Part shown: piece by piece, positions 8,950 through 17,635 of the stretch | How positions within the stretch are numbered: the stretch's first letter is position 1 | How the letters are laid out: each line of letters begins with the position of its first letter | NCBI RefSeq assembly: GCF_004785645.1 | Contig: NZ_SRPE01000001.1 | Coordinates: 310,001 to 374,000, forward strand | DNA length: 64,000 nucleotides | Source of the DNA: Empedobacter tilapiae | GTDB taxonomy: Bacteria; Bacteroidota; Bacteroidia; Flavobacteriales; Weeksellaceae | Direction: 5' to 3' | Position numbers and translations under genes: made by a program | The notes under the pieces: model-generated | The model's input: the letters and a program-made list of their open reading frames with translations, nothing else | Databases searched by the model: none | What the model was told of the DNA's origin: nothing

Positions 8950-10410
8950 ATGTTAAAAAAACTTGACTGGTATATAATCAAGACCTTTTTAGGTCCATTT
9001 TTTTTCATATTTAGTGTTCTATTTTTCATCTTTATCGTGCAATTTGCATGGCAACAAATGGAAAAATTTGTTGGAAAAGGTTTAGAATGGTACACTATTA
9101 CCGAATTACTTTTTTGGTTAGGAATTAACGTTATTCAGCTTGTATTACCGCTTACAATCCTTTTGGGCTCTATTATGACAATGGGAGGTTTTGGAGAACG
9201 ATACGAATTAGCTGCAATGAAAGCATCCGGAATTTCACTTACCAGAATACTTGCACCATTATTTACATTAATTGCATTAATGGCTGTTGGATTGTACTTT
9301 TTCGGAGACAAAGTAATGCCTTATTCGCAAGAAAAAGCACGAACAATGTATTTCAACATCTTACAAACCAAACCAACGGTAAGTATGAAAGAAGGCGTTT
9401 TTATTGAAACTGTTCCAGGTTTTCAGATGAAAATAAATAAGGTTTCGGGAGAAAATTCAGAAAAATTAGAAGACGTTTTTGTCCATCAAAATGCACCTTT
9501 TGGTGAAAATACGATGACAATTATTGCGAAAAAGGGAAATCTTGCTCCAGACAAAAATGACAACCATTATCTAAAAATGGAACTTTTTGATGGAATTGCT
9601 TATACCGATAACATCAAAAATAAAAATTTCGATGAACGCAAACGTCAAGAAAATCAATATACCAAATTTGATACATTAAATTATTATATTGACATTTCGG
9701 ATATTTTAAATTCAGGAAAAGACGAAGATCCAGGAAACTCTTACAAATACTTGGACGGAAAAGGCTTAAGACATCTTATTGATTCACTAAACACAGATTA
9801 CAGAAAGTATTATAAAGATTTAAAAACAAATATGTTTAATCAGAATTATTACTATTCTTCTAAAGTAAAACAAGTAGATTCTGTTAAAACAAGTATGATT
9901 TTCGATTTAAAAGAGTATTCATCACAAGATCGTGATAGAATTATCAATCAATCTATTCAAATGGTTAATCGAGATCAAGAAAATATGACGTTTTCTGAAC
10001 AAGAAATTGTAAACAGAGAAAAGTTATATTCAAAAGTAAATATTCATTACCAACGAAATTTCTCGTATGCGGTAACGTGTATTATTTTCTTTTTGATTGG
10101 ATCATCATTAGGTGCAATCGTAAAAAAAGGAGGAATCGGAATGCCAGTTGTCATCTCAATTATCATTTTCGTTATTTACTTTATCCTTAATTTCTCGGCA
10201 GAAAATATGGCAAAAAATGGAAAATTAGATCCAACTTTTGCTGCTTGGGCTGCGAATATTATTGCGCTTCCATTCTCTATTTTGTTTAGTTACAAAGCCA
10301 ATCAAGATTCTGGATTATTTGACATTAGTATTTACGTTGATCCAATTGTAAAATACTTTAATAAGTTTAAGAAAACAAACAAAAACGAGGAGCATTCTCG
10401 TTATCAATAA
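8950..10410 (+). CDS. LptF/LptG family permease of the lipopolysaccharide exporter
   Basis: Inner-membrane half-permease that works with LptB to extract lipopolysaccharide and pass it to the periplasmic bridge. The 486-residue protein starts MLKKLDWYIIKTFLGPFF, typical of the family, with three transmembrane helices before residue 120, a periplasmic beta-rich domain, and three helices after about 365 (TCIIFFLIGSSLGAIVKKGGIGMPVV). The periplasmic part is longer than in enteric LptF, with a charged insert around 225-350. Whether it is LptF or LptG cannot be settled. It starts 3 bp after the lolA-like gene and is followed 9 bp later by ribB. Confidence 0.88.
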   Translation: MLKKLDWYIIKTFLGPFFFIFSVLFFIFIVQFAWQQMEKFVGKGLEWYTITELLFWLGINVIQLVLPLTILLGSIMTMGGFGERYELAAMKASGISLTRILAPLFTLIALMAVGLYFFGDKVMPYSQEKARTMYFNILQTKPTVSMKEGVFIETVPGFQMKINKVSGENSEKLEDVFVHQNAPFGENTMTIIAKKGNLAPDKNDNHYLKMELFDGIAYTDNIKNKNFDERKRQENQYTKFDTLNYYIDISDILNSGKDEDPGNSYKYLDGKGLRHLIDSLNTDYRKYYKDLKTNMFNQNYYYSSKVKQVDSVKTSMIFDLKEYSSQDRDRIINQSIQMVNRDQENMTFSEQEIVNREKLYSKVNIHYQRNFSYAVTCIIFFLIGSSLGAIVKKGGIGMPVVISIIIFVIYFILNFSAENMAKNGKLDPTFAAWAANIIALPFSILFSYKANQDSGLFDISIYVDPIVKYFNKFKKTNKNEEHSRYQ

Positions 10411-10419
10411 CATAAAACA

Positions 10420-11544
10420 ATGGAAAATAGATCATCTCAATTAAACACAATTGAAGAAGCTTTAGAAGATTTAAAACAAGGAAAAGTTATCATTGTAGTT
10501 GACGATGAAGATCGTGAAAATGAAGGAGATTTCCTATGTATCGCCGAATTTGCAACGCCAGAAGTCATCAACTTTATGGTTACGCACGGACGCGGATTGG
10601 TTTGTACGCCGCTTACACAACAAAGATGTAAAGCATTAGGTTTGGACCTTATGGTTGGACACAATACTGCGATTTACGAAACTAATTTTACGGTTTCTGT
10701 GGATTTACAAGGTCACGGATGTACGACAGGAATTTCGGCTTCGGACCGTTCCAAAACTATTCAAGCTTTAATTGACGAAAATACAAATCCAGATGATTTA
10801 GGAAAACCAGGACATATTTTCCCATTAATTGCAAAAGATGGTGGAGTTTTGGTTCGTACTGGACATACTGAAGCCGCTGTTGACTTAGCGCGCATGGCTG
10901 GACATTACCCTGCAGGATGTATTGTTGAAATCTTGAAAGAAGACGGTGAAATGGCTCGCTTACCAGAGTTATTAGAAATTGCAAAGAAATTTGATTTAAA
11001 AATTGTTTCAATAGAAGATTTGATTGCTTACCGATTAGAAAATGAATCGTTAGTAAAACGTATCGAGCAATTTCCAGCAAAAACGAGATTCGGAGATTAT
11101 GATTTAGTTGCTTACCAACAAACAACAAATAATCAGATTCACTTTGCTTTGAAAAAAGGAAAATGGACAAAAGATGATGTAGTTCCTGTTCGTGTAAAAT
11201 CTACAAATAGCTATTATGATTTGTTTAGCGCTTTACAAAACGGCGAAACACCATTGTTAGAAAAAACGATGAACATTATCAACGAAGAAGAAAAAGGTGT
11301 TGTAATTTTTATTAATAACATCCAAAATTCTGAGTTGATTGAACAAAAATTAGAGATTTTCAAAAGTTTTTCTGAAGGAAAATCTAAATCAGGTGTTTTA
11401 CCTGCCGATGAAAAAGATCACGGAATTGGCTCTCAAATCATCAAAGATTTAGGCATCCAAAAAATGAATTTGATTACACGTACTTTAGAAGAACCACATA
11501 CAACGCAATATGGTTTAGAAATTGTAAAATGCACTAAATTGTAA
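10420..11544 (+). CDS. ribB: 3,4-dihydroxy-2-butanone-4-phosphate synthase with degenerate GTP cyclohydrolase II domain
   Basis: Riboflavin pathway enzyme that makes the four-carbon precursor from ribulose 5-phosphate. Residues 1 to about 207 are a full DHBP synthase: VVDDEDRENEGDF (metal and substrate acidic loop), a HGRGLVCTPL segment and GHTEAAVDLARMAG. The remaining 165 residues occupy the GTP cyclohydrolase II position of RibBA but lack the zinc cysteine cluster (GD.FGS.RCDCG) that the active domain needs; no cysteine lies in the equivalent stretch. I infer that only the first activity is retained. It is last in the ftsK run, before a strong terminator. Confidence 0.9.
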   Translation: MENRSSQLNTIEEALEDLKQGKVIIVVDDEDRENEGDFLCIAEFATPEVINFMVTHGRGLVCTPLTQQRCKALGLDLMVGHNTAIYETNFTVSVDLQGHGCTTGISASDRSKTIQALIDENTNPDDLGKPGHIFPLIAKDGGVLVRTGHTEAAVDLARMAGHYPAGCIVEILKEDGEMARLPELLEIAKKFDLKIVSIEDLIAYRLENESLVKRIEQFPAKTRFGDYDLVAYQQTTNNQIHFALKKGKWTKDDVVPVRVKSTNSYYDLFSALQNGETPLLEKTMNIINEEEKGVVIFINNIQNSELIEQKLEIFKSFSEGKSKSGVLPADEKDHGIGSQIIKDLGIQKMNLITRTLEEPHTTQYGLEIVKCTKL

Positions 11545-11564
11545 TATTAATTTATTCGATATAC

Positions 11565-11596
11565 AAAAGCAGTTCCGAGAAGAGCTGCTTTTTTTT
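11565..11596 (+). terminator. Terminator after ribB
   Basis: AAAAGCAG (11565-11572) pairs with CTGCTTTT (11585-11592) and runs into a T tract to 11596. It ends the ftsK-lolA-lptF/G-ribB unit. Confidence 0.8.
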
Positions 11597-11622
11597 GTAG
11601 ATTTAACTACTAAATCACAACT

Positions 11623-12081
11623 ATGAAAATAAAATTAATTTTCGCATTAGTTATTCTCTTTTTCTCAATTAATAATTATTCGCAAAACTTTATTAATTAT
11701 AGAGAAATTGTATTTCAAAATTTTCAACAAGAATATAAAAATAAAAAAAGCATATTTTTAGATTTGAATCCTGATAAGTACAATGTTACAAATTGTTTTA
11801 AAGAAGAAAATAAATTAATTCTTAATACAAATGATTTAGAAAATTCTATAAATAAAAGTATCGTAAATTCTAAAAAGTTTAAAATTGTATCTCAGAAAAA
11901 ATATCCTTTAATAACTATTTCAAACTCTTATATTTTTGAAAATAATTATGACGATTTATATCTATCGCTAGATTATTATTTAGATAAAAACAATGTAAAA
12001 ACTACAACTTATAAATTATCCAAAACAGGAAAAATAACAGATTATTGTCAAACAAATTTGGGCTTAATTTATTATCATTAA
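11623..12081 (+). CDS. Secreted protein of unknown function
   Basis: A 152-residue protein not recognised. The start MKIKLIFALVILFFSINNYSQ is a signal peptide, with cleavage likely near residue 21. The mature part is rich in lysine, asparagine and tyrosine, with alternating hydrophobic residues that suggest beta strands (for example IVSQKKYPLITISNSYIF). It has one cysteine at about residue 57 and another near 143. It is a single gene between a terminator upstream and a shared terminator downstream. Confidence 0.6.
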   Translation: MKIKLIFALVILFFSINNYSQNFINYREIVFQNFQQEYKNKKSIFLDLNPDKYNVTNCFKEENKLILNTNDLENSINKSIVNSKKFKIVSQKKYPLITISNSYIFENNYDDLYLSLDYYLDKNNVKTTTYKLSKTGKITDYCQTNLGLIYYH

Positions 12082-12120
12082 GACATTTATAACTTATAAC
12101 TCTTTAAAATAGTGAACAAA

Positions 12121-12150
12121 AAAAGCTTCTAGCGATCGAGAAGCTTTCTT
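12121..12150. terminator. Bidirectional terminator between convergent genes
   Basis: AAAGCTTCT (12122-12130) pairs with AGAAGCTTT (12139-12147), with A-rich and T-rich flanks. It serves the secreted protein gene on the left and the DMT exporter gene on the right. Confidence 0.75.
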
Positions 12151-12169
12151 ATTAATAATCACATAATAT

Positions 12170-13177
12170 TTAATGTGCATAGCGTTTACGAGAAACAAAA
12201 TGCAAAATTTTTTGAACTAATTTTGTGTTTTTATAAAGATTCCAATTCATTAATAAAACACTGAACAAAATTACTGCCAAACCGTAAATTTGCAAATGAG
12301 TTACGACATCATCTGTAAAAAAATAACTTAAGGCAACAGCTACAATTGGATTAATATAGGCATAAGTAGATACCTCTACCGCCGGACGGTGCTGTAACAA
12401 CCATACATACGATCCAAAAGCTAAAATAGATCCAAAAGTAACTAAATAAGCCATTGCTAACCAATCTTCAGTCGCTACATTTTCTAAGTTAAAATTTGCG
12501 TATTCTCCATTAAACATCGCAACAGTATTGAATAAAATACCAGCTGTAATCATCTGCCAAGCTGTTTTAACCATAATATTCAAATCCTCTTTTGGTTTTG
12601 TAACTTCTTTCTTTTGTTTTTCTGTTACATATTTTGAATACAACGAACCTAACGTCCAAGCAATAGAACAAAAGATTAAAACAATCAAACCAATCATGTT
12701 TAAAAACTGCTGATCTGCATCTGCATGCACAGTGGTTGTTTGTTCATAAAATAACATTAATACACCGATAAAACCTAATAAGACTCCCAAAACTGTTGGA
12801 ATACTTGAAAAATTTTGTTTCCATTTTGGTTTATCCAATACAATAAACCAGATAGCTGCAGACGCCGCCATAATAGCGACAATTCCACTTGGTAAAAATT
12901 GTTCTGACCAAATTATTCCAGCCATATCAATAAACAACAACATAAAACCTGTAAACATACATTGTTTTACAATTTGTTTATCCCACAGCTTATAACCTCT
13001 CATTTTACAATATCCCATCAAAATTGTACTCGCTGCAATAAAACGAAACGAACCCAAAATAAATGGACTAAAACCATGTAAAGCCTTATCTATAAAAAAA
13101 TAAGTTGATCCCCAAACTACATAAACCACAAAATATGCTGCAATAATCAGCCACTTACTTGGTTGACTCACTTTCAT
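12170..13177 (-). CDS. EamA/DMT family drug-metabolite exporter
   Basis: Inner-membrane transporter of the drug/metabolite superfamily, 335 residues with about ten transmembrane helices in two EamA halves. The first opens with YVVWGSTYFFIDKALHGFSP and the second carries TFGSILAFGSYVWLLQHRPAVEVSTYAYINPIVAV, the usual EamA motif. An insert of about 60 hydrophilic residues around 180-205 separates the halves. It starts 13 bp after the Lrp/AsnC regulator gene on the same strand. That pairing often marks an amino-acid or metabolite exporter with its sensor, but the substrate is not evident. Confidence 0.88.
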   Translation of the reverse strand: MKVSQPSKWLIIAAYFVVYVVWGSTYFFIDKALHGFSPFILGSFRFIAASTILMGYCKMRGYKLWDKQIVKQCMFTGFMLLFIDMAGIIWSEQFLPSGIVAIMAASAAIWFIVLDKPKWKQNFSSIPTVLGVLLGFIGVLMLFYEQTTTVHADADQQFLNMIGLIVLIFCSIAWTLGSLYSKYVTEKQKKEVTKPKEDLNIMVKTAWQMITAGILFNTVAMFNGEYANFNLENVATEDWLAMAYLVTFGSILAFGSYVWLLQHRPAVEVSTYAYINPIVAVALSYFFTDDVVTHLQIYGLAVILFSVLLMNWNLYKNTKLVQKILHFVSRKRYAH

Positions 13178-13190
13178 TCAATCTCTATTT

Positions 13191-13667
13191 TTAAATCGTT
13201 GGTATAACGATATTTTGTTCTTCTTTTATTGTTTGTAATACAATTGTTGTTCTCGTAGAAGTTATTCCTCCTATTTTACTTAAATGTTTTCTCATTAAAT
13301 CTACTAAACCTTCATTATCAGAAGTTCTTACTTTAATCAGATATCCATCATCTCCAGCAATATCATGAACTTCTAAAACCTCCGGAATTTCAGCTAATTG
13401 TTTTCCTACAGTTTCATCTCCGATAATATCAACCGTTTTAATAAACATGTACGAAAGTAATTTCTGCCCAACTGCTACAGGATTAATTTTAGCATGATAA
13501 GCCAAAATAACTTGCTTATTTTCAAGCTTTTTCACACGTTCTAATATACCAGAAGGTGCCATTCCTAATTCTCTAGCTATATCAGCGTTATTAATACGAG
13601 CATTTTCTTGCATTAATCGCATGATTTTCAAGTCAGTAGCATCTAAATTAAATTCAATTTTTTCCAT
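13191..13667 (-). CDS. Lrp/AsnC family transcriptional regulator
   Basis: Small DNA-binding regulator of about 158 residues from the ATG at 13667 (MEKIEFNLDATDLKIM). An upstream in-frame ATG at 13706 would add a 13-residue extension atypical of the family. The winged-helix domain covers residues 7-60 (ENARINNADIARELGMAPSGILERVKKLE), followed by the RAM ligand-binding domain from about 70, with the family's GDDGYLIKVRTSD turn. It is directly upstream of the DMT exporter gene, so it probably controls that gene and itself in response to an amino acid. Confidence 0.9.
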   Translation of the reverse strand: MEKIEFNLDATDLKIMRLMQENARINNADIARELGMAPSGILERVKKLENKQVILAYHAKINPVAVGQKLLSYMFIKTVDIIGDETVGKQLAEIPEVLEVHDIAGDDGYLIKVRTSDNEGLVDLMRKHLSKIGGITSTRTTIVLQTIKEEQNIVIPTI

Positions 13668-13800
13668 TTCGACTGCAAAATTAAGACTATTTTGAATAAT
13701 ATTCAAAATATATATTAAAAAATGTATGTTATTCTTTATATGATTTTAATCCATAAATTAAATTCATTTTAAATTTAAAATAAGAAAATCATCATTCAAA

Positions 13801-13832
13801 AAAAAAGCTACCCAAAAACAATGGGTAGCTTT
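13801..13832 (-). terminator. Terminator of rpsA
   Basis: AAAGCTACCCA (13804-13814) pairs with TGGGTAGCTTT (13822-13832). Read on the minus strand it ends in a run of T. It lies 29 bp beyond the rpsA stop. Confidence 0.8.
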
Positions 13833-13860
13833 ATATTATTTAAAAATTTTAGTTAGAGAA

Positions 13861-15687
13861 TTAGTTTCCTCCTTCTTCCATTTTCTTTTTCAATTCTGCT
13901 AATGAATCGATATCTCCTAAAGTAGAAGTTTCGATTGTGTTAGATGAATTATTGTTGTTATTGTTAGATGTTCTCTCAGCTTTAACTTCTTCCTCACGGA
14001 AAGTTGCTGTGTGAGAAACTACTACACGACGGAATTCTTTATTGAATTCGATAACTTTGAAAGTTGTTTCTTCACCTTTTTTGATACGAGATCCATCTTC
14101 TTTCTCTAATGTACGAGCTGGAGCGAAAGCTTCAACATCAGCATCTTCGAATTGAACTGTAGCTCCTTTGTCAAATACATCAACTGCAACTCCTGTGTGA
14201 ACTGTACCTACTGCATATTTAGCTTCGTACTGATCCCATGGGTTTTCAGTTAATTGTTTGTGACCTAAAGATAAACGACGAGCTTCTACGTCTAATTCTA
14301 AAACTACTACATCTAAGATATCATCAACTGCACAGAATTCTGATGGGTGTTTGATTTTCTTAGTCCAAGATAAGTCAGAGATGTAGATTAATCCGTCAAC
14401 ACCTTCTTCTAATTCTACGAATACACCGAAGTTAGTGAAATTACGAACTTTACCTTTGTGAGTAGAACCTACTGGGTATTTAGTTGTAATATCTGTCCAA
14501 GGATCTGGAGTTAATTGTTTGATACCTAAAGACATTTTTCTTTCTTCTCTATCTAAAGTTAAAACTACTGCTTCAACTTCATCACCTACTTTTACGAAAT
14601 CTTGAGCAGAACGTAAGTGAGTAGACCATGACATTTCAGAAACGTGGATTAAACCTTCTACACCTGGAGCAACCTCAACGAATGCACCGTAGTCAGCTAA
14701 AACAACTACTTTTCCTTTAACTTTATCACCAACTTTGATATCAGCATCTAAAGCATCCCATGGGTGAGCTTCTAATTGTTTAATACCTAATTGGATACGA
14801 GATTTATCTTCGTCGAAATCTAAGATTACAACGTTGATTTTTTGTCCATCTTCTAAAATTTCAGATGGGTGGTTGATACGAGACCAAGATAAGTCAGTAA
14901 TGTGGATTAAACCGTCAACACCGCCTAAGTCTACGAATACACCGTAAGATGTGATGTTTTTAACTTCACCTTCTAATACTTGTCCTTTCTCTAATTGAGC
15001 AACGATTTCTTTTTTCTGAACTTCGATATCAGCCTCGATTAACGCTTTGTGAGAAACTACTACGTTTTTGAATTCTGGGTTGATTTTAACAACTTTGAAC
15101 TCCATAGTTTTTCCTACGAATTGTTCGTAATCACGGATTGGTTTAACATCGATTTGAGAACCTGGTAAGAAAGCTTCAATTCCGAATACGTCAACGATCA
15201 TACCACCTTTAGTACGAGCTTTGATGTAACCGTTAACGATTTCTTGAGAATCGTGTGCTTTGTTAACAGCATCCCATGCATTTAATGTACGAGCTTTTTT
15301 GTGAGATAAAATTAATTGTCCATTTTTATCTTCACGTTGATCAACCATTACTTCAACGATATCCCCAACTTTCAAGTCTGAGTTGTAACGGAATTCGTTT
15401 AATGAAATAACACCTTCTGATTTGAAGTTGATATCAACGATAGCTTCTTTATCTGTAATACGTACAACTTGTCCTTTGAATACTTCATTCTCATGTAAGT
15501 CTTCTAAAGTTGTATCGTACATTTGCTCTAATTCAGCTTTTTCTTTACGATCTTCTTCGTTTAATCCTGATTCGAAAGATTCCCAATCAAATGATTCTGG
15601 CGCTACGTTTGCATTAGCAGACGCATCTAATACTGGAGTGTTTAATACAACTTCTTGTACTTCCTCTTGTTTTGTTTCTTTAGACAT
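13861..15687 (-). CDS. rpsA: 30S ribosomal protein S1
   Basis: Ribosomal RNA-binding protein that helps capture mRNA on the small subunit. The 608-residue protein has an acidic N-terminal tail and six S1 (OB-fold) domains, seen as repeated blocks such as GVFVDLGGVDGLIHITDLSW, GAFVEVAPGVEGLIHVSEMSW and GVFVELEEGVDGLIYISDLSW. The asparagine-rich spacer near residue 577 precedes a short helical tail (SLAELKKKMEEGGN). Codon use looks highly biased, as expected for an abundant protein. The putative promoter at 15807 implies a leader of about 115 nt. Confidence 0.96.
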   Translation of the reverse strand: MSKETKQEEVQEVVLNTPVLDASANANVAPESFDWESFESGLNEEDRKEKAELEQMYDTTLEDLHENEVFKGQVVRITDKEAIVDINFKSEGVISLNEFRYNSDLKVGDIVEVMVDQREDKNGQLILSHKKARTLNAWDAVNKAHDSQEIVNGYIKARTKGGMIVDVFGIEAFLPGSQIDVKPIRDYEQFVGKTMEFKVVKINPEFKNVVVSHKALIEADIEVQKKEIVAQLEKGQVLEGEVKNITSYGVFVDLGGVDGLIHITDLSWSRINHPSEILEDGQKINVVILDFDEDKSRIQLGIKQLEAHPWDALDADIKVGDKVKGKVVVLADYGAFVEVAPGVEGLIHVSEMSWSTHLRSAQDFVKVGDEVEAVVLTLDREERKMSLGIKQLTPDPWTDITTKYPVGSTHKGKVRNFTNFGVFVELEEGVDGLIYISDLSWTKKIKHPSEFCAVDDILDVVVLELDVEARRLSLGHKQLTENPWDQYEAKYAVGTVHTGVAVDVFDKGATVQFEDADVEAFAPARTLEKEDGSRIKKGEETTFKVIEFNKEFRRVVVSHTATFREEEVKAERTSNNNNNNSSNTIETSTLGDIDSLAELKKKMEEGGN

Positions 15688-15806
15688 AATTCTAAAAATT
15701 TGTATCTCAATCTATTTTATTTCGGAATCTTCAAATGCAAATAAATGACCGAGAGATGTTTAACTTAATAATTAATCGCTTGATTCCTAAACCATTTTAG
15801 CGAGTG

Positions 15807-15814
15807 CAAAGATA
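15807..15814 (-). promoter_or_regulatory. -7 promoter box of rpsA
   Basis: The minus-strand reading is TATCTTTG, an exact TAnnTTTG. It lies 120 bp upstream of the rpsA ATG, so the transcript would carry an untranslated leader of about 115 nt. No -33 TTG at suitable spacing was seen. Confidence 0.4.
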
Positions 15815-15928
15815 AACAATTATATTTTAATATTTGGAATAATTTTAGATTCAACTCAAATAAATTTAAGATTTTATAAACGAATTACACTCTTGTTTAT
15901 TCGTAACTTGTAATCGAATCTCAACTTT

Positions 15929-17560
15929 ATGGATAGTCTAAAGAAAATAAAACGATTTTCTAAAATCGTAAAAGTCGTTTCTAAATATGGTTTCGAAGAA
16001 ATTCTTTCTCGCGGAAATGATTTGTTTCATTCTGACCAAAGCAACGAATTTTTCAACCAATCATTCAATCAACGTTTCCGAATGGCTTTGGAAGAACTTG
16101 GTCCGACCTATATAAAATTTGGACAATTATTGAGTAATCGAAAAGATTTGGTTCCTGAATCTTTGGTTGAGGAATTAAAAAAATTGCAAGACAATGTTCC
16201 GCCAGAAGAAATTGACATCAAACAAAAAATTAGAGACGAATTTGGAATTGAGCCTGACGAACATTTTCTTTTTATAGAAGAACAACCTTTTGCTGCTGCA
16301 AGTATTTCGCAAGTTTATCGCGCAACTTTATTGAATGGAGAAAAAGTTGTTTTCAAAGTAAAACGATCTAATATTCAGAAAATAATTGAGTCCGATTTAG
16401 CCTTGATTCGAGATATTGTTCATTTTTTGGAAAAAAAATACGAGAAACTTCAGAAATTATTCATTTCTGAAATCGAAAAATCATTTGAAAATTCAATTTT
16501 GAAAGAACTTTCATTAACCAATGAATTTCAAAACATCGAACGTTTCAGAAAAAATTTCGAGAATAGTAAAGATGTTTACGTTCCGAAAACCTACGAAGAT
16601 TATTCGAACAATAATTTTCTTTGTATGGAATTCATCGAAGGTTTCAAGGTAAATGATGTTGAGCAATTAGAAGCTTTGGGACTTGACCCAAAAAAAATCG
16701 TACAGAAAGGTTTTGATATTTATTTGAAACAATTACTTGATGACGGATTTTTTCATGCCGATCCACATCCCGGAAATATTTTTATTTTAAAAGATGGACG
16801 ACTTGCTTTCATCGATTTTGGTTCAATGGGAATTTTAGCCATTAACGAAAAAGATGCATTAGAAAATGTTGTAATTGATTTTGGATTAAAAAATCCGAAA
16901 CGAATTGTTCGTTCACTCAAAAAAATGGCGATTAAGCATTACATCGAAAACGAAAAACAATTAGAGCGTGATATTGCAGATATTTTTGATTATTTAGAAT
17001 ACAACACTGTTGATACGATAGAAGTTCAAATCGTCATCAAAAAGTTCAATAATATTCTACAGCGAAATCATGTTTTATTACCCGAATATGTTTATATTTT
17101 ACTACGCGGTATTGCACTTATAGAAGGAATTGGACAACAATTACACGCTGATCTTAACGTACAACGTTCGATGCGTCCATATGCAGTAAAATTAGCTCGA
17201 CAAAAATTTCATCCAAAATATTTGAGTAAAAAAGCTATTGATAATTTCAAAGATATTCAAGATTTAATCAACGATTTGCCAGAAGACACATTGAAATTAA
17301 TTGAAAAAGTAAACAATGATAAATTGGCTTTAAACTTCAAGATTGATCAAATAGATAATATTCAGAAATTAATAAAAGACAGTATTAATAAACTGGTTTT
17401 AGCCATTCTTACTTTAGCTTTCGGAATTGGAGCAAGTATGCTTGCTAACACTACTGTTCGTCCAATGATTTTGGACATGCCATTACTTTCTTGGATTGGA
17501 TATTTACTATCAGTGTTTACAGCTTGTTGTATCATTATATTGGTTTTTAGAAAGAAATAA
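15929..17560 (+). CDS. ABC1/UbiB/AarF family atypical kinase-like protein
   Basis: Membrane-linked atypical kinase family member of 543 residues. Family motifs are present in order: ELGPTYIKFGQLLSNRKDLVP near residue 55, the A-rich nucleotide loop AAASISQVYRA near 128, the conserved lysine in VVFKVKRSNI, FFHADPHPGNI near 275 and LAFIDFGSMG near 295. Two transmembrane helices end the protein (LVLAILTLAFGIGASML and LSWIGYLLSVFTACCIIILV). UbiB helps quinone biosynthesis in proteobacteria; Flavobacteriia make menaquinone, so a lipid or quinone handling role is inferred only. Confidence 0.9.
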   Translation: MDSLKKIKRFSKIVKVVSKYGFEEILSRGNDLFHSDQSNEFFNQSFNQRFRMALEELGPTYIKFGQLLSNRKDLVPESLVEELKKLQDNVPPEEIDIKQKIRDEFGIEPDEHFLFIEEQPFAAASISQVYRATLLNGEKVVFKVKRSNIQKIIESDLALIRDIVHFLEKKYEKLQKLFISEIEKSFENSILKELSLTNEFQNIERFRKNFENSKDVYVPKTYEDYSNNNFLCMEFIEGFKVNDVEQLEALGLDPKKIVQKGFDIYLKQLLDDGFFHADPHPGNIFILKDGRLAFIDFGSMGILAINEKDALENVVIDFGLKNPKRIVRSLKKMAIKHYIENEKQLERDIADIFDYLEYNTVDTIEVQIVIKKFNNILQRNHVLLPEYVYILLRGIALIEGIGQQLHADLNVQRSMRPYAVKLARQKFHPKYLSKKAIDNFKDIQDLINDLPEDTLKLIEKVNNDKLALNFKIDQIDNIQKLIKDSINKLVLAILTLAFGIGASMLANTTVRPMILDMPLLSWIGYLLSVFTACCIIILVFRKK

Positions 17561-17582
17561 TTAATCCTAATTTCATAAAAAT

Positions 17583-17614
17583 AAAATAGCCACCTCAATG
17601 AGGTGGCTATTTTT
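17583..17614. terminator. Bidirectional terminator between the UbiB-like gene and ompA
   Basis: AAATAGCCACCTC (17584-17596) pairs with GAGGTGGCTATTT (17600-17612). A and T runs on both sides let it work in both directions for these convergent genes. Confidence 0.85.
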
Positions 17615-17635
17615 GTATATTATCGTTTTAAAGAA

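Noticed and set aside
10757-11170. 137-codon minus-strand frame opposite ribB
   Set aside because: Shadow frame; the plus-strand enzyme motifs are unambiguous.
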